Below are positions 1 through 8,807 of a stretch of DNA of 64,000 nt, one piece after another. The stretch is from Clostridium hydrogenum (GTDB lineage: Bacteria; Bacillota; Clostridia; Clostridiales; Clostridiaceae). The notes under the pieces were generated by a model. It ran no database searches and was not told the DNA's origin. It saw only the letters and a program-made list of their open reading frames with translations. Positions within the stretch are counted from its first letter, which is position 1. Each line of letters opens with the position of its first letter. The translations under genes were made by a program, and so were the position numbers. The stretch covers positions 62,001 to 126,000 of the forward strand of contig NZ_JAEACT010000005.1 of assembly GCF_021432385.1 (NCBI RefSeq), given 5' to 3'.

Positions 1-1
1 A

Positions 2-367
2 ATAAATTATTTTAACAACAAAAGCTATTTAGAGTATATGCATAAGAATTTTGAAGCAATTCTATACAAAGGAGATTATTACAAGATATATAGAGCAGAG
101 ACAATAATTAATAGAAGCAATTTATCAATAAAATATAAAAAAATGATGAGAGAGTTTTTAAGCGATGTTTCAATCCATGGAATAACATACGTTAAAAATA
201 AACTAAATCAAGATGGAAAATTAGTATACAGCAAATATCAGTTTAACAACATAATTAAATTACTTAGTAAGCTTAATATAAATCCGATTCTAATACCTAA
301 AAATATAGAGGCTCCCAGTGTTATTATAAATCCATTCACAGAAAATATATTTACTAATGTAGCTTAA
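2..367 (+). CDS. C-terminal part of a possible II/X-family phage/plasmid replication protein (partial)
   Basis: The frame is open to the left window edge, so the ATG at position 38 is probably internal and the gene begins outside the window. The visible ~120 residues are basic and end in a segment reading LSKLNINPILIPKN followed by a short acidic tail. From memory this pattern (a long helix, an 'FL..vs..Gi' segment, then 'LniNPi.iP') resembles the C-terminus of the gene II/gene X family of rolling-circle initiators found in clostridial plasmids and filamentous-phage-like elements. That would suit the integrative element it sits in. The catalytic part is not visible, so the call is tentative; otherwise it is a hypothetical protein. 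Confidence 0.45.
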   Translation: MNYFNNKSYLEYMHKNFEAILYKGDYYKIYRAETIINRSNLSIKYKKMMREFLSDVSIHGITYVKNKLNQDGKLVYSKYQFNNIIKLLSKLNINPILIPKNIEAPSVIINPFTENIFTNVA

Positions 368-646
368 TTATAGGTTTGGATTAAAGATAATATAAAAGAT
401 TTAATTTTATAAGGGGGGGGGATTATATAAGTGATAAAAAGATAAAGTAAGGTGATTAAAATTATATTATATCGTTTTTTAGATAAAAAGTTTAGTAAGT
501 TAACTCCAGAATGTAGTGTTAATACAAATAAGAGGGAATTTTTTTAACAGCAAATACTTAATGTCGATATAAAAATATTTTTTGATGGCATTTAAGTTAT
601 TTATGAATATTAGTATAAAATCAAGTTTTTATCTTAATAAATCTAA
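368..646. other. Non-coding gap with a G8 run
   Basis: This gap lies between the partial replication-like gene and the convergent nucleotidyltransferase gene. It is very AT-rich, apart from a run of eight G at about 413-420. No ORF with a ribosome binding site and no clear hairpin terminator was recognised. A HEPN toxin gene, the usual partner of the neighbouring MNT protein, is not present here. Confidence 0.5.
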
Positions 647-979
647 TTATATATCAAGTTGTCTTTTATATTCATATAAAATCTTGCCACTTTTTAATAT
701 CTCAGATATAAAGGTTGTTTCATCATCTTTTAATTTAGCAACTTCTATATTAGTGTGAACTAATATATCTATAGGAATTTTTACGCCTCTTAAATACTTT
801 CTTATTTGTCTACCTCTTTTATGTTTTTCAACATTCACATCTTTAATAATTAATAAGTCTAAATCACTATCTTCATTAGCTTTTCCATAGCAATAAGAGC
901 CAAATAATATTATCTTATCGGGCTTAACATTAGTGACAATTAAGTTAACAATCTTATCTATATCACGATTATTTATCAT
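647..979 (-). CDS. MNT-type minimal nucleotidyltransferase, orphan MntA-like protein
   Basis: This protein of about 110 residues has the polymerase-beta nucleotidyltransferase signature: GSYCYGKANEDSDLDLLI gives the GS-x-x-x-G and D-x-D metal-binding motif. Proteins of this size normally act as MntA antitoxins that AMPylate a HEPN RNase partner. I chose the ATG at 979 because AAAGGAGGT stands six bases before it; an in-frame ATG pair further upstream (1003) lacks such a site. No HEPN gene is adjacent on either side, so the protein is an orphan, a remnant of a toxin-antitoxin pair, or has another target. Confidence 0.75.
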   Translation of the reverse strand: MINNRDIDKIVNLIVTNVKPDKIILFGSYCYGKANEDSDLDLLIIKDVNVEKHKRGRQIRKYLRGVKIPIDILVHTNIEVAKLKDDETTFISEILKSGKILYEYKRQLDI

Positions 980-1208
980 GTTAATACCTCCTTTTAACAT
1001 CATAATTAATTATATATTTTTTTATTAAAAAATCAATTAGAACCAAGGTGGTTTTGGTTATTTAAATCTTATAGATATTTGCTGACATTATATATTTATA
1101 AATATAATATATAAAAATAAGGTAAATTATATTTGTAATAATTCACCTTATTTTTGCTTATATATTTTTAATATTTTTTTGCATCAATTACTTAGCTGAA
1201 AAAAAGCT

Positions 1209-1697
1209 TTATTTATTTTTATTTAGGAAGTCTAATAGGCATTGGGATATTATATCTTGCAGTTTTAAAAACGGATACTTGTTACTACAAACAGATGTAA
1301 ATTCATCATAAATTAAAGAATTAATCTTTATGTTTTTATTTAATATTTTATCTGATTGGGAGTATATTCTTTTATCCAATACTAAATAATTGTTGTCTAT
1401 TGCTTCTATTAGCTTTTTAAATTTATCAAAATTATTTTTTATGTATAAAAGTTGTTCTGATAAGTTTTTTTCTTGTTGTATAGTAAAACTATTATCCTTT
1501 ATAAATTTGTAGTATTTATTATCTCTTTTTATATATACATAATCGTCTTTACTCATTTCTTTACAGAAAGTAGAATAGCTTATATTAAGTTCAGATGAAA
1601 CATTTTTTAAGGAATTATCAGTGTATTTTTCCAATAATTTGTTTATTATTATTACTCGCTTAGCAGTGTCAAGCTCAAAGAAATCTTTTGTATTCAT
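1209..1697 (-). CDS. Hypothetical DNA-binding protein with N-terminal HTH-like and C-terminal ribbon-helix-helix-like segments
   Basis: I do not recognise the family of this 162-residue protein. Residues about 25-50 (LKNVSSELNISYSTFCKEMS) look like a helix-turn-helix recognition unit. The last 40 residues (IKINSLIYDEF, then a helix ending CLLDFLNK) have the strand-helix-helix pattern of ribbon-helix-helix proteins. GGAGA lies 12 bases before the ATG. It sits beside another small regulator in the mobile element, so a role in element copy control or regulation is plausible but is inference only. Confidence 0.5.
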   Translation of the reverse strand: MNTKDFFELDTAKRVIIINKLLEKYTDNSLKNVSSELNISYSTFCKEMSKDDYVYIKRDNKYYKFIKDNSFTIQQEKNLSEQLLYIKNNFDKFKKLIEAIDNNYLVLDKRIYSQSDKILNKNIKINSLIYDEFTSVCSNKYPFLKLQDIISQCLLDFLNKNK

Positions 1698-1825
1698 ATA
1701 ATTATAAATCTCCTTTACTTTTGTATCTTTTTATAATTATAGTAAGCAATATATATATTTATAACTATTGCTTAAAAAAATAACTGTAGTAATTTTTAAT
1801 GACTACAGTTAAATAAATAATTTAA

Positions 1826-2152
1826 TTATTTATGTGATAATATTTCTATTCTTTCCAAGAGCTTAATTAATAAAAACGTTATTTGGCTATCTTCAAATAT
1901 ATTGTCAATTTTATTTTCCTTGTAAGGTTTAGTATGGCAAGAGTATGTTGCTAACTTTAACATATGATATTGATTAGCCCCATAAAAATCACTTAAAGTT
2001 TTAAGTGTAAAGGCAGAAGGATTACATCTTTCGCCTTTTTCTAATCTGTAAATGTATGAAGCACTAATTTGTGTTTTTTCTTCTACATCTTTTAATGATA
2101 GTTTGAGAGTTTTTCTTATATTTTTTAAATATTTTCCAAGTTCATTTTCCAT
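1826..2152 (-). CDS. XRE-family transcriptional regulator, small
   Basis: This 108-residue protein has a single Cro/CI-type helix-turn-helix at residues about 7-60 (LGKYLKNIRKTLKLSLKDVE, then SASYIYRLEKGERCNPS). The C-terminal ~45 residues match nothing I know. GAGGTG lies six bases upstream of the ATG. The position between other element genes and next to a long non-coding stretch is typical of a lysogeny-type or element-maintenance repressor. No operator was identified with confidence. Confidence 0.8.
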   Translation of the reverse strand: MENELGKYLKNIRKTLKLSLKDVEEKTQISASYIYRLEKGERCNPSAFTLKTLSDFYGANQYHMLKLATYSCHTKPYKENKIDNIFEDSQITFLLIKLLERIEILSHK

Positions 2153-2753
2153 TTAATACACCTCTTCCATATAAGCCAACGTGTGACACCTGTTTTATAG
2201 TAGTTATTGATATTATAGTAGTGTAATCACATAGTTTATAACATAAATGTTTAAAAAATTATGATTTTGTAGTGTTATATTAGATTTGTAAGTAAGATAA
2301 ATAGCACAATAAATTATGAGGATTTATCGTACTACCGATACTGTGTTAAGAAACAGAAAATACAATGGTAAACAACAAGATATATGGAAATCATGCAGAA
2401 AGATTTTTATTAATGAGGATACTTACAAGAGCGAGAATATGTAGTAGAAGAGGTATTTCTAATGAACAGGTATGAGGAAGCAATAGAAATAAAAAACTTT
2501 AACGTTTGATGTTAGGTAGCCATTCTTGCGTAAAAACAGCAGGCTTTAGAAAAGTTAAACCAGTATTTGTATATCAATACATGTTATTTCAAGTTTGTGA
2601 TATAATTAGAATATAAACTAACACAATTTGCAACTAAATTGTAAATTTATTGTAGTTAATCGTTATAAGTTAAATATAGTATATTTTATGGATAAAATAA
2701 TTATCAAAAGTTAATAAAGTAACAATTTTTGCAATGTAGAAGGAGGGATTTAT
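2153..2753. other. 600-bp region without a convincing gene
   Basis: This is the divergent upstream region of the XRE regulator (minus) and the TIR-like gene (plus). It contains only short frames without ribosome binding sites, such as one beginning at about 2316. A TATAAT-like box near 2602 and AT-rich boxes at 2680-2690 could be promoter elements for the TIR-like gene. The stretch 2310-2540 has slightly higher GC and looks like decayed coding sequence, but I could not assign it. Confidence 0.4.
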
Positions 2754-3707
2754 ATGAGAGAAAACTATACTGCTGATTGGGCGTTTGCGATTATTAATTC
2801 AATAGAGAAAACGGTTCAGGATAATTTTCCTAAAGAATTACATGATTGGCCTTTAATTAAGACTTTCAATTTTGAACCATATATTTTAAAGGATGAATTT
2901 ATGATCTTTATTTTAAAGGACAAACTATCAGGAATAGTTTCGGGACCAAGCGTAGCTAATATTTTTGATTATAATGATGTTTCGTTAAGAGAACCATCTG
3001 TAGAAAATATTAAGGAATGGCAAAGATATTTGATTGATAAATATTCGTTAAGAGCTCAAGATGCTGTATTCATTATTCCCATAGTTGACTCGGGTAAGAA
3101 TGTAGAAAGTGATTGCAAATTATGGTCAGATACATTTAAAAAATTATGGAGTATGCAACTTAATAATATTGTTGAGCAACATTATTATTATAAGAAAGGA
3201 ATTAATATTATGAGTGATTTTTATTTACCACCAGGGTATAAATTCTTAAGGGAAGAATGTGTAAATTTTTTTAGGGATAATCCTAACTACAACAAGAATA
3301 TTTTTATTATGACAAGATTTGTTCCAGGAAATAAACTATTAGAGAAGCTTGATACTGAGTTAAGAAATGTTTTAATTTCGCAAGGATTCAACCCTATTCG
3401 TGCTGATGATAAGATGTATATGAAGGACAGAAATTTATGGAACAATGTATGTGTTTATATGTTATGTTGTAAATTTGGAATAGCAATCTTAGAAGACCGA
3501 ATTGTAAATGAATTTAACCCAAATGTTGCATTAGAATATGGATTTATGCGTGCTTTAAATAAGCAAACTTTAATGCTCTCTGATTCAGGTTTTAGAAATT
3601 TACGTGCAGATATAATTGGTACATTAAGGGAAAATTTTGATATTACTGATATTGAAAATACAATAGCGGAACCTATAAAAAAATGGATTAATGAGTTAGA
3701 ACTGTAG
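2754..3707 (+). CDS. Protein with C-terminal TIR-like / nucleoside 2-deoxyribosyltransferase-like domain (candidate defence effector)
   Basis: This 317-residue protein starts at an ATG with AGGAGGG upstream. The N-terminal ~175 residues are unrecognised. Residues about 181-310 form an alpha/beta domain: strand NIFIMTRF, helix LDTELRNVL, GFNPIRADD, strand FGIAILED, then NPNVALEYGFMRALNK with Glu261 in the position of the catalytic Glu of the TIR/deoxyribosyltransferase superfamily. Such domains in standalone bacterial proteins are often NAD- or nucleotide-cleaving defence effectors. It is flanked by a GmrSD restriction gene in an integrated element, which supports a defence role. Function and any partner are inferred, not shown. 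Confidence 0.55.
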   Translation: MRENYTADWAFAIINSIEKTVQDNFPKELHDWPLIKTFNFEPYILKDEFMIFILKDKLSGIVSGPSVANIFDYNDVSLREPSVENIKEWQRYLIDKYSLRAQDAVFIIPIVDSGKNVESDCKLWSDTFKKLWSMQLNNIVEQHYYYKKGINIMSDFYLPPGYKFLREECVNFFRDNPNYNKNIFIMTRFVPGNKLLEKLDTELRNVLISQGFNPIRADDKMYMKDRNLWNNVCVYMLCCKFGIAILEDRIVNEFNPNVALEYGFMRALNKQTLMLSDSGFRNLRADIIGTLRENFDITDIENTIAEPIKKWINELEL

Positions 3708-3790
3708 ATTTAAAGTTATAACTAATCAATTATTAAATAAGAGCTAATAGAATTTTTTAATGTTATATTATTTAAATAAATCTGAACTAA

Positions 3791-3830
3791 AAACTAACGA
3801 GCACAATAACATTATTATGCTTGTTAGTTT
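3791..3830. terminator. Bidirectional hairpin terminator between convergent genes
   Basis: AAACTAACGAGCA (3791-3803) pairs with TGCTTGTTAGTTT (3818-3830), with one mismatch over 13 bp and a 14-nt loop. The arms end in A and T runs. It lies between the stop of the TIR-like gene and the stop of the GmrSD gene. Confidence 0.65.
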
Positions 3831-3968
3831 CAGTAGTATATGATGATATCAAAATGTGTAAAAATACAGTTCATAGTCGGATTTGCGACTACATGAGGTA
3901 TGCTTAACAATTCATATTTAGAATTTTTTATAATATACAATAAGCTTTTTTATTGTATAAAACATTAG

Positions 3969-6029
3969 TTATAAGTAAATAACAAAATCATCCTCATTAA
4001 ACCCTATTTTATTAATTAAAGCTAAAAGATTTGTTTTTTTGGCATCAGAATTAAAATTAGTATTTATAAAAAAATTAGTATCGGCTAATTGAGGTGAATT
4101 TCCATGAAAATCATTTGAGTTAACTGAAAACATCCTCTTATTTGTAATTAATTCGTCATTTACTATATCTATAAAAACCTCTGGATCAAAGTTGTAAATT
4201 ATATTAATTATTTCTAAATATAAATTAGTTATATCTTTTATTGGGTGTTTTTCATCCATAAAAGTAAAATACTTAGGTTTTTTGCCCTTCCAATCATCCT
4301 CAAAATCTAATATAACATTATAATCACTTTTAGAATCTTTGATTTTAGGAGTTGGCCAAATTTCAATTGATTTATCAATAAGGCTTTTAGCTCTTTTAAC
4401 AATTTCACATTCATTCCAAGTATCTAAGTTTCTTAAGCCTTTATTTAACCAACATGAACTATCTTTGTATCCACCAGCTATATCTCTTTTTTCTGTAAAA
4501 AACTTATTTCCCATTTCAGAGTTATACCGTGTGAGTGATAAATTTCCAATTGTATGAAGGTATTTACTATGAACTTGTTTCCAATCACTACCTAATGCAC
4601 TTACCCATTTATCAGAAAGATTGGTTGATTGTGGCATAATATGTTCTATTGTAAATTCATCAATATTTAGTATTTCCTTTGAGCCAAAGTTTTCAATCTT
4701 ACTTAAAATAAATTTCCTATTTGATGGATTTAAATTATAAATATCTTTTAATATGAACTCATTTTCAAACTCTTTGTCCCTTGGAAATCTTTGATTACCT
4801 TCTCTACTCATTAGTATTTTTTCTGCTGAGTCTATATAATTAGTGATTTTTATATTTTTAATGAGGTTCAAAAATATTTTGCTTAACGAATTAGTTGGAG
4901 CTGAACAAATAATTCTTCTTATAATACAGCTTTCTATTAAACTTAATATATGTAAAAGTTCATCTTGATTAATTAATTTCGTTTCATAGTCAAAATAAAG
5001 TTTTAATAATAAAGGATACACTACTTTCACATCTAATTCATAAAAATCCTTAAAGTATTGATTGATTTTTGCATTGTTTTCCTGCTTCTTAATAATTTTT
5101 TCGTATATAGTTGAATATATGTATAATTCTTTAATTAATTTTTCAATATCATTTTCTAAATGTGAAAAGTTATCTGTAAAGTATTTTTTAAACTCACTAT
5201 ATACTTCTGTTTTTTTAGGTATTCGTTCGTGCTTTATTGTTAAATAGTCTCTAATAAATTCTGATAACTCTTCTTTATTTTCTTTTAATTTATTTTCAAT
5301 TTCAAACCAAAAATCATTATAAATTCTGCTTTGAAATTCTATTTTCAAGTCCATTAATAAATAATTCCTTATTAAATCAGCTTGAGTTAATTTAACTCCA
5401 GTAGAATTTAAACTTTCAAATATAAGTTGAGGATCATCCTGTGTTCTTACAAGGGAAACATCAACTATCATTAGTTTTGCTATTCCATCGTATAGCTTAT
5501 CTATGTCAATTGACTCTCTTTTTATAGTTTCATAAAAATATTTGTAATTTGAGTAGATATTATGTGTGCAATCATTTATAATGTCACTTTTAATTAATTT
5601 AGAATATATATCTTTATCGTGTTTAGTTAATTTTAATTTTATATAATCATTTCCGTATTTATTTTTGTACGTGTTATTTATTAAGTATTCATTAAATAAT
5701 TCATCAGAAGTTGTGTCAAATTTATTAAGGTCTTCTTTTAAATAATTGCTCATTGCAAGTAATAATAGTGATACTGTTGTTATTCTTTGCTGACCATCAA
5801 TAATACTTAGCTGATTTAGTTTAGTTGCTTGATAATATTCATCAGTTAGATAAACAATTGAACCTATAAAATGAGTTTTATTTTCAAATTTACTTACTCT
5901 TATAATGTCATCTAACAATTGCTTACAATTTAGTCTTGTCCATTTGTAAGTCCTTTGATATACAGGTATTACAAATTGTTGCTTAGGTTGTTGCATAAAT
6001 GATAACATACTTGTTTCTACAGCTTTCAT
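3969..6029 (-). CDS. GmrSD-type (DUF262-DUF1524) type IV restriction endonuclease, single chain
   Basis: This 686-residue protein has an N-terminal DUF262 domain with IPVYQRTYKWT (21-31) and the nucleotide-handling signature SIIDGQQRITT (75-85), which has a ParB-like fold. DUF1524, an HNH-like nuclease, occupies about residues 440-540 with EHIMPQ (His ~462) and HTIGNLSLTRYN. The GmrS and GmrD halves are fused as in most Gram-positive homologues. Family members cleave DNA carrying modified cytosines (glucosylated hydroxymethyl-C in the prototype) using NTP. An extra ~145-residue C-terminal region follows the nuclease. AAGGTG precedes the ATG. It is likely an anti-phage gene carried by the element. 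Confidence 0.85.
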   Translation of the reverse strand: MKAVETSMLSFMQQPKQQFVIPVYQRTYKWTRLNCKQLLDDIIRVSKFENKTHFIGSIVYLTDEYYQATKLNQLSIIDGQQRITTVSLLLLAMSNYLKEDLNKFDTTSDELFNEYLINNTYKNKYGNDYIKLKLTKHDKDIYSKLIKSDIINDCTHNIYSNYKYFYETIKRESIDIDKLYDGIAKLMIVDVSLVRTQDDPQLIFESLNSTGVKLTQADLIRNYLLMDLKIEFQSRIYNDFWFEIENKLKENKEELSEFIRDYLTIKHERIPKKTEVYSEFKKYFTDNFSHLENDIEKLIKELYIYSTIYEKIIKKQENNAKINQYFKDFYELDVKVVYPLLLKLYFDYETKLINQDELLHILSLIESCIIRRIICSAPTNSLSKIFLNLIKNIKITNYIDSAEKILMSREGNQRFPRDKEFENEFILKDIYNLNPSNRKFILSKIENFGSKEILNIDEFTIEHIMPQSTNLSDKWVSALGSDWKQVHSKYLHTIGNLSLTRYNSEMGNKFFTEKRDIAGGYKDSSCWLNKGLRNLDTWNECEIVKRAKSLIDKSIEIWPTPKIKDSKSDYNVILDFEDDWKGKKPKYFTFMDEKHPIKDITNLYLEIINIIYNFDPEVFIDIVNDELITNKRMFSVNSNDFHGNSPQLADTNFFINTNFNSDAKKTNLLALINKIGFNEDDFVIYL

Positions 6030-6249
6030 ACTAAATACACCTTATTTCCCTAATATACTTATATATCAAAACAATAACATATTTTGTAATGTAGTACAAA
6101 TAATTATTTTGATTTTTAATTTATGATATATAGAGTATTTATATAAGTATGATATAAACGAAAGGCATCAAGGTTAACGTTTAGAACAATCTAAAATGAT
6201 ATCAATAAAAAATAAAGTTAATAGCATATAATAAATTAAAACTTCTAAC

Positions 6250-6981
6250 TTATTCAATTAAAATGTCATTAAGTTTCTTCAATCTTAAGTTATAATTACT
6301 AATCCATGTTGTGAAAATTTCTTCTTTTAAAAACTCATACATTTTTGATGTATCTTTTTTTTTATTAAAGTTTGATACTGCGAAAAAATATTTTTCTGCA
6401 TGTTTATCAGAAAAGAAAATAGGTGGGATATTTTTAGATATAAGCAAGTAATTTATAAACACTTTGTATAGCTCTTGATTGCAATATTGTAAATGAGAGC
6501 TGTATTTAAAAAACAGGCAATAGAATTTACTAATAATATTTAATTCATTAACATTACTTTTTTGTAGATTTATATTGTTAATTAGTAATATTAAAGAGTT
6601 TTCTGTATATGTTTCAGCTAAAGTTTTCTTTTTAATAGTATCCTTTGTAAAAATGTTTTTTGTTAAAATATCGTAAAAACACTTAATTAGTTCTATAGAT
6701 AATTTTGTTTTGTTTGTTTTACTTAATTTAAAGAACATTTCGTAAATTTCTTTATAATTTTTTATACGGCAAAGTATTGAGGACTTTATTTTTGGGTTGC
6801 TAAAAGTTTCACTTATAAAAATAGAGTTAATATCGTGTAGTAGTAAATTTTTATCATATATTTTGATTGAGTAATAAGTGAACTTTATAAAAAATTTACT
6901 AACCAATTCATCAGTTACATTTGCTCTCCATATTTTTAAATATTCATCAAAAGTAGTATTGTATCTAAAGTTTGAAGACAT
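6250..6981 (-). CDS. Hypothetical protein upstream of the GmrSD gene
   Basis: This protein of 243 residues is all-helical by composition, very rich in Lys, Asn, Ile and Phe, and has no membrane segment, signal peptide or motif that I recognise. GGTGAAGTG precedes the ATG. It lies about 220 bp upstream of the GmrSD gene on the same strand, so the two could be co-transcribed, but the gap is large enough for a separate promoter. It may be an accessory protein of the restriction system; no direct evidence. Confidence 0.5.
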   Translation of the reverse strand: MSSNFRYNTTFDEYLKIWRANVTDELVSKFFIKFTYYSIKIYDKNLLLHDINSIFISETFSNPKIKSSILCRIKNYKEIYEMFFKLSKTNKTKLSIELIKCFYDILTKNIFTKDTIKKKTLAETYTENSLILLINNINLQKSNVNELNIISKFYCLFFKYSSHLQYCNQELYKVFINYLLISKNIPPIFFSDKHAEKYFFAVSNFNKKKDTSKMYEFLKEEIFTTWISNYNLRLKKLNDILIE

Positions 6982-7278
6982 TACACTTCACCATCCCTTT
7001 TGTTAATTAAAATACAGTTTTACTAAAAGTATACCATTGTTTCTTAGTATTATACGTAACAAGATTAACAGTAAAAATATTTGTAATTATATTAGTAGTA
7101 ATTAATTTATTCCTTATACAAGATTTTTTGTGTATCGTAAATTATAATTTACAAAAAACGTGTAAATTTATATTATGAGAATTTACTTAAAATTTTATTC
7201 AACTTTTTACGAATAAAATTTAAATTTTTGATAATAACTAAAGCATAAGTAAAAAGATGACAAAAGGGGAGGATAATT

Positions 7279-7644
7279 ATGCAAAATAGAAGTACATATT
7301 TAAGAAAAAAAGAAAAAATAAAAGCTAAGATTCAAAAATGCTATATTAAAATTATGTTAGAAATGCGGGAGAAAAGAATAAGCTTTAAAAAAATCGAGGA
7401 GGTCAGTTTTGAAGTATTTAGTAAGGTTGTTGGAGATAAGAAGGTTCCCATTTTAACACATAGCGCCGTATATAGAATAATGAAGGTGCAAAGAGAAGTG
7501 ATGTTGGATACGTTTTCTGCTCTTGTTTTTTCTTTGATTCAATGTGGAATTAATAAAAAGCTAATTAGACAACTCGTAACTTTAAATAAAGCTTACTATG
7601 GTTGGGATATTATAGAAAGAAAGATGGGGTATAAAAATGCTTAA
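7279..7644 (+). CDS. Small basic hypothetical protein, possibly DNA-binding; first gene of a two-gene operon
   Basis: This 121-residue, strongly basic, helix-rich protein has a good GGGGAGG site before its ATG. Residues 40-75 (KIEEVSFEVFSKVV, then LTHSAVYRIMKVQREVM) could form a helix-turn-helix. The stop codon overlaps the start of the next gene by eight bases (7637-7644), which implies translational coupling. I do not recognise the family. By position it may be the regulator or partner of the nuclease-like protein encoded next. Confidence 0.5.
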   Translation: MQNRSTYLRKKEKIKAKIQKCYIKIMLEMREKRISFKKIEEVSFEVFSKVVGDKKVPILTHSAVYRIMKVQREVMLDTFSALVFSLIQCGINKKLIRQLVTLNKAYYGWDIIERKMGYKNA

Positions 7645-8437
7645 ATCACACTTAATAGAATTTTTTGTGTATAAGAATCCAAATTGCATACGAGAAGTAT
7701 TAAACTTAGATGAGATAAAAAAAGTTTACATGCAAGTTAAACTAAAAAATGGATTGAAACGAGACCTTGTAATTGAAACTTCTACAGATGTTGTTTTAAT
7801 AGAAGTTATGTTAAAGGGAGATACTGTATCCACGCATGTCGATTATTTAGAAAAGGATGTTAATTTAATAGGTTACAAACATGCAAAATGTGTAATATTA
7901 ACAGATTATCCGCTTAGTTTGCATGTCAAATATAAATTTAGAAGTGCAATTGATGGGCATTATATTAATTTATATAATATAATCATAGATGATAAAAAAA
8001 ATATGAAGTGTAATGGAGACATAAATGTATGGAAGTGGAAAGAAATTGAAAATATAAAATTTAATGATTTAGTTAACTCTTTTGGTAAAAATACAGAGTT
8101 GGTAGAAGTCATTGAGTACATTAGACGATACTGTTTCTATAAGAATTTTCACAATTTTGCTTTTTGTAATGAAAAGTCACAATCATTTGGAAGTGGGGTT
8201 GAAGACTTGAATTTTTACATAAGTGCAGATACTATTGCACTTAAATTTAGCACATATTCAAAATTTAACAGAAATAAAAATGTTATGAACAATATTCTAA
8301 ATACAGTAGGTGCATGGAGAGAAAATAAAACTCATAATGGAATTTATATACCTGCAAAAAAAACAAAAAAAACAATTAATATACTTAATAGAACAATAGA
8401 GTTTTTAGATGACAACAAGAAAAAATTTGTCAAATAG
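7637..8437 (+). CDS. Hypothetical protein with a PD-(D/E)XK-nuclease-like N-terminal half
   Basis: This 266-residue protein is coupled to the preceding gene. Residues about 38-60 read RDLVIETSTDVVLIEVMLKG, which recalls the D-...-(I)E-x-K core of PD-(D/E)XK nucleases: Asp39 in a first strand and Glu in a second strand. The third catalytic residue is Met rather than Lys at the usual place, with a Lys two residues later. A following helix and strand (YKHAKCVILTDYP) fits the same fold. The C-terminal half is unrecognised. It may be an atypical or inactive nuclease in a defence or toxin pair; the assignment is weak. Confidence 0.4.
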   Translation: MLKSHLIEFFVYKNPNCIREVLNLDEIKKVYMQVKLKNGLKRDLVIETSTDVVLIEVMLKGDTVSTHVDYLEKDVNLIGYKHAKCVILTDYPLSLHVKYKFRSAIDGHYINLYNIIIDDKKNMKCNGDINVWKWKEIENIKFNDLVNSFGKNTELVEVIEYIRRYCFYKNFHNFAFCNEKSQSFGSGVEDLNFYISADTIALKFSTYSKFNRNKNVMNNILNTVGAWRENKTHNGIYIPAKKTKKTINILNRTIEFLDDNKKKFVK

Positions 8438-8466
8438 ATTAGTGAAATATGAATGGAGTGGTGTCA

Positions 8467-8589
8467 ATGTGTGAAACTTTAGCAATAGCGTTAATTACTA
8501 TAGTGGCATTAGTTTGCATGGTAGTAATAACATGTGTATATATAAAATTCATGCTTAACGTAATGAAATATTCAAGCAGAGACAAATAA
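8467..8589 (+). CDS. Small single-span membrane protein
   Basis: This 40-residue reading frame starts at an ATG preceded by GGAGTGGTG and lies 29 bp after the nuclease-like gene. Residues 4-29 are almost entirely hydrophobic (LAIALITIVALVCMVV) and the tail is short and polar, ending SSRDK. It could be a holin-like, type I toxin-like or accessory membrane peptide. No family is recognised. Confidence 0.45.
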   Translation: MCETLAIALITIVALVCMVVITCVYIKFMLNVMKYSSRDK

Positions 8590-8731
8590 CATAAATAAAA
8601 CGTTAATAGATATTTTTATATATTATTTAGCTTTTGGAATTTTGGTAGGGTCGCGCTTATTATATCGAATTCAATAGGCTATACAATAATAATATGTAAA
8701 AAGAGAAGAGTTGTATGACAAAAGGTAGAAA

Positions 8732-8776
8732 AAATAAATTTGGATATTGAGTACAAAATAATACCCAAATTTATTT
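8732..8776. terminator. Bidirectional terminator hairpin
   Basis: AAATAAATTTGG (8732-8743) pairs perfectly with CCAAATTTATTT (8765-8776). The structure separates the rightward operon ending at 8589 from the leftward integrase gene and has A and T runs on its two sides. Confidence 0.6.
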
Positions 8777-8807
8777 CTTCAATATTGAGATATTGCAAAA
8801 AATTATT

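Noticed and set aside
2310..2450. Short frame starting at about 2316 in the 600-bp gap
   Set aside because: It has no ribosome binding site and only about 40 codons without recognisable pattern.
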